Source: Fusobacteriaceae bacterium (lineage in GTDB: Bacteria > Fusobacteriota > Fusobacteriia > Fusobacteriales > Fusobacteriaceae). Taken from it: 7,395 nucleotides of DNA. The stretch lies in NCBI GenBank assembly GCA_016938425.1, contig JAFGUR010000207.1:1-7395 (forward strand), read 5' to 3'. The translations under genes were made by a program, and so were the position numbers. Positions 7,055 to 7,395 of this stretch are shown here, piece after piece (the stretch's first letter is position 1; the number at the start of each line of letters is the position of its first letter). A model generated the notes under the pieces. That model did not search any database, had not been told where the DNA came from, and saw only the letters and a program-made list of their open reading frames with translations.

Positions 7055-7091
7055 CCAAACTATCGCTTACGCTCCGCATAAGATACTCTAA
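7055..7091 (-). repeat. Left copy of the shared repeat block
   Basis: Read on the minus strand this begins TTAGAGTATCTTATGCGGAG and runs on through CGTAAGCG to TTTGG. It matches the + strand block at 7259-7295 with a few substitutions and small gaps, so the two are inverted, diverged copies. The minus-strand frame across it ends at a TAG (7060-7062). Confidence 0.65.
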
Positions 7092-7142
7092 TAGCTAAAG
7101 CTCTAAGAATATCTAAACCCGACCAGCAACGGTTGCTAGACA

Positions 7143-7186
7143 CCTTGTAATTAAACATAATTATTTTTATAGTATAATTTACAAGG
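7143..7186. repeat. Core inverted repeat CCTTGTAA/TTACAAGG
   Basis: Eight perfect base pairs at 7143-7150 and 7179-7186, extendable by three more with one bulged base, enclose a 28-base AT-rich loop. The TATAAT at 7173-7178 lies just inside the right arm. It marks the symmetry centre of the larger divergent repeat. Confidence 0.6.
7151..7178 (+). promoter_or_regulatory. Possible promoter in the repeat core
   Basis: A perfect -10 box TATAAT (7173-7178) has a poor -35 candidate TTAAAC (7151-7156) at a 16-base spacing. Transcription would begin near 7185 and run into the hairpins of the right arm. AT-rich DNA gives such boxes by chance, so this is tentative. Confidence 0.3.
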
Positions 7187-7249
7187 GGTTTCCTAAAGGA
7201 TAAGCTCCTTATAGTCGCAAAAAACGTCCTACATTTACGAGGTTTTTTG
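7185..7249 (+). ncRNA. Candidate small structured RNA unit
   Basis: Downstream of the TATAAT lie GGGG (7185-7188), a compact hairpin ATAAG-CTC-CTTAT (7200-7212), and a terminator-like hairpin ending in six T. This spacing would give a transcript of about 65 bases. No known RNA family is recognised, and the unit could equally be a passive part of a dispersed repeat. Confidence 0.2.
7218..7249. terminator. AT-stem hairpin, terminator-like in both directions
   Basis: CAAAAAAC (7218-7225) pairs perfectly with GTTTTTTG (7242-7249), and CCT/AGG can pair inside with a small bulge. The T6 run gives a terminator form on the + strand, and the A6 run gives the same on the minus strand. The stem has few GC pairs, so efficiency is uncertain. 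Confidence 0.4.
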
Positions 7250-7258
7250 GAAGAAATT

Positions 7259-7295
7259 TTAGAGTAATCTTATGCAGAGCAAGCGCAGTCCAAGG
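7259..7295 (+). repeat. Right copy of the shared repeat block
   Basis: Begins TTAGAGTAATCTTATGCAGA and continues GCAAGCGCAGTCCAAGG. It is the inverted partner of 7055-7091. A frame without a start codon (7204-7350) runs across it and encodes a basic, Phe/Arg-rich peptide ending KKRAFFS. I judge this frame not to be a gene. Confidence 0.65.
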
Positions 7296-7395
7296 TTTAA
7301 ATGTTTGTTTTTTAAGGTTTTTTATTAAAAAACGTGCATTTTTTTCTTAAAAATATATTTGTACCCTTTTAAAATCAATGGTTTTATATTTTTCA

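Larger units (their letters stand above)
7000..7395. repeat. Gene-free region made of dispersed-repeat-like sequence
   Basis: No credible gene is present in this stretch. It consists of hairpins and short inverted repeats around an AT-rich core at about 7151-7178, with two arms running outward. Both arms start with TTACAAGG at the core and both later carry a TTAGAGTA(A)TCTTATGC block. Local GC content is higher than in the genes, with CG-containing codons rare elsewhere in the window. From memory, such blocks recur between genes in Fusobacterium; this could not be checked here. Confidence 0.55.

Noticed and set aside
7204..7350. Plus-strand open frame of 48 codons through the right repeat arm, ending KKRAFFS.
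   Set aside because: There is no ATG or other supported start and no ribosome site, and it lies entirely in repeat sequence.
7351..7395. Minus-strand frames open at the right edge of the window, possibly the 3' end of a convergent gene.
   Set aside because: Two different frames are open for only 15-22 codons, there is no recognisable protein, and the sequence is too short to judge.
7000..7395. CRISPR array, tRNA or IS element.
   Set aside because: There are no regularly spaced direct repeats, no cloverleaf and no transposase frame. The repeats present are inverted and imperfect.

Overview
The window is a very AT-rich stretch of bacterial chromosome with six genes, all on the + strand, and a gene-free repeat region at the right end. 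AGA-dominated arginine codons, TGA used only as a stop, clear Shine-Dalgarno sites, a kdpDE pair, a YjjI/YjjW glycyl-radical pair and the style of the dispersed repeats point to a member of the Fusobacteriota, most likely Fusobacterium. This is inference from composition, gene content and memory of such genomes; a low-GC clostridium is the main alternative.

Left part (90-3849): a tight three-gene unit. kdpD (sensor kinase) overlaps kdpE (response regulator) by one base, and a YbaK-type Cys-tRNA deacylase follows after 11 bases with its Shine-Dalgarno over the kdpE stop. KdpD has its full domain set: N-terminal Walker domain, USP domain with a motif resembling the c-di-AMP site, four membrane segments, GAF-like region, HisKA and HATPase. 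Its N-terminal motifs are divergent, and the hinge before the membrane part is coded by an A7-T-A8-T-A7 tract. The K+ pump genes kdpFABC are not in the window.

Middle part (3850-6409): a 225-base spacer holds a degenerate repeat fragment and then a near-consensus sigma70-type promoter (TTGACA, 17 bases, TATACT) whose -35 box lies inside a 13-base palindrome. It drives yjjI, a short glycyl radical enzyme of unassigned substrate, and yjjW, its radical-SAM activase with two extra ferredoxin-type clusters. The best yjjI start is a TTG at 4075, set by a strong Shine-Dalgarno.

Right part (6410-7395): a MarR-like winged-helix regulator, then a strong intrinsic terminator, then about 400 bases without a credible gene. 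This last stretch is a divergent, imperfect inverted repeat around an AT-rich core with a perfect TATAAT, several hairpins and short open frames without proper starts. It looks like a dispersed noncoding repeat and may contain a small RNA unit.

Functionally, the left unit senses K+/turgor (and perhaps c-di-AMP), and the middle unit is an oxygen-sensitive anaerobic radical enzyme system with its own activase. The MarR-like protein downstream is a candidate local regulator. The least understood system here is YjjI/YjjW.
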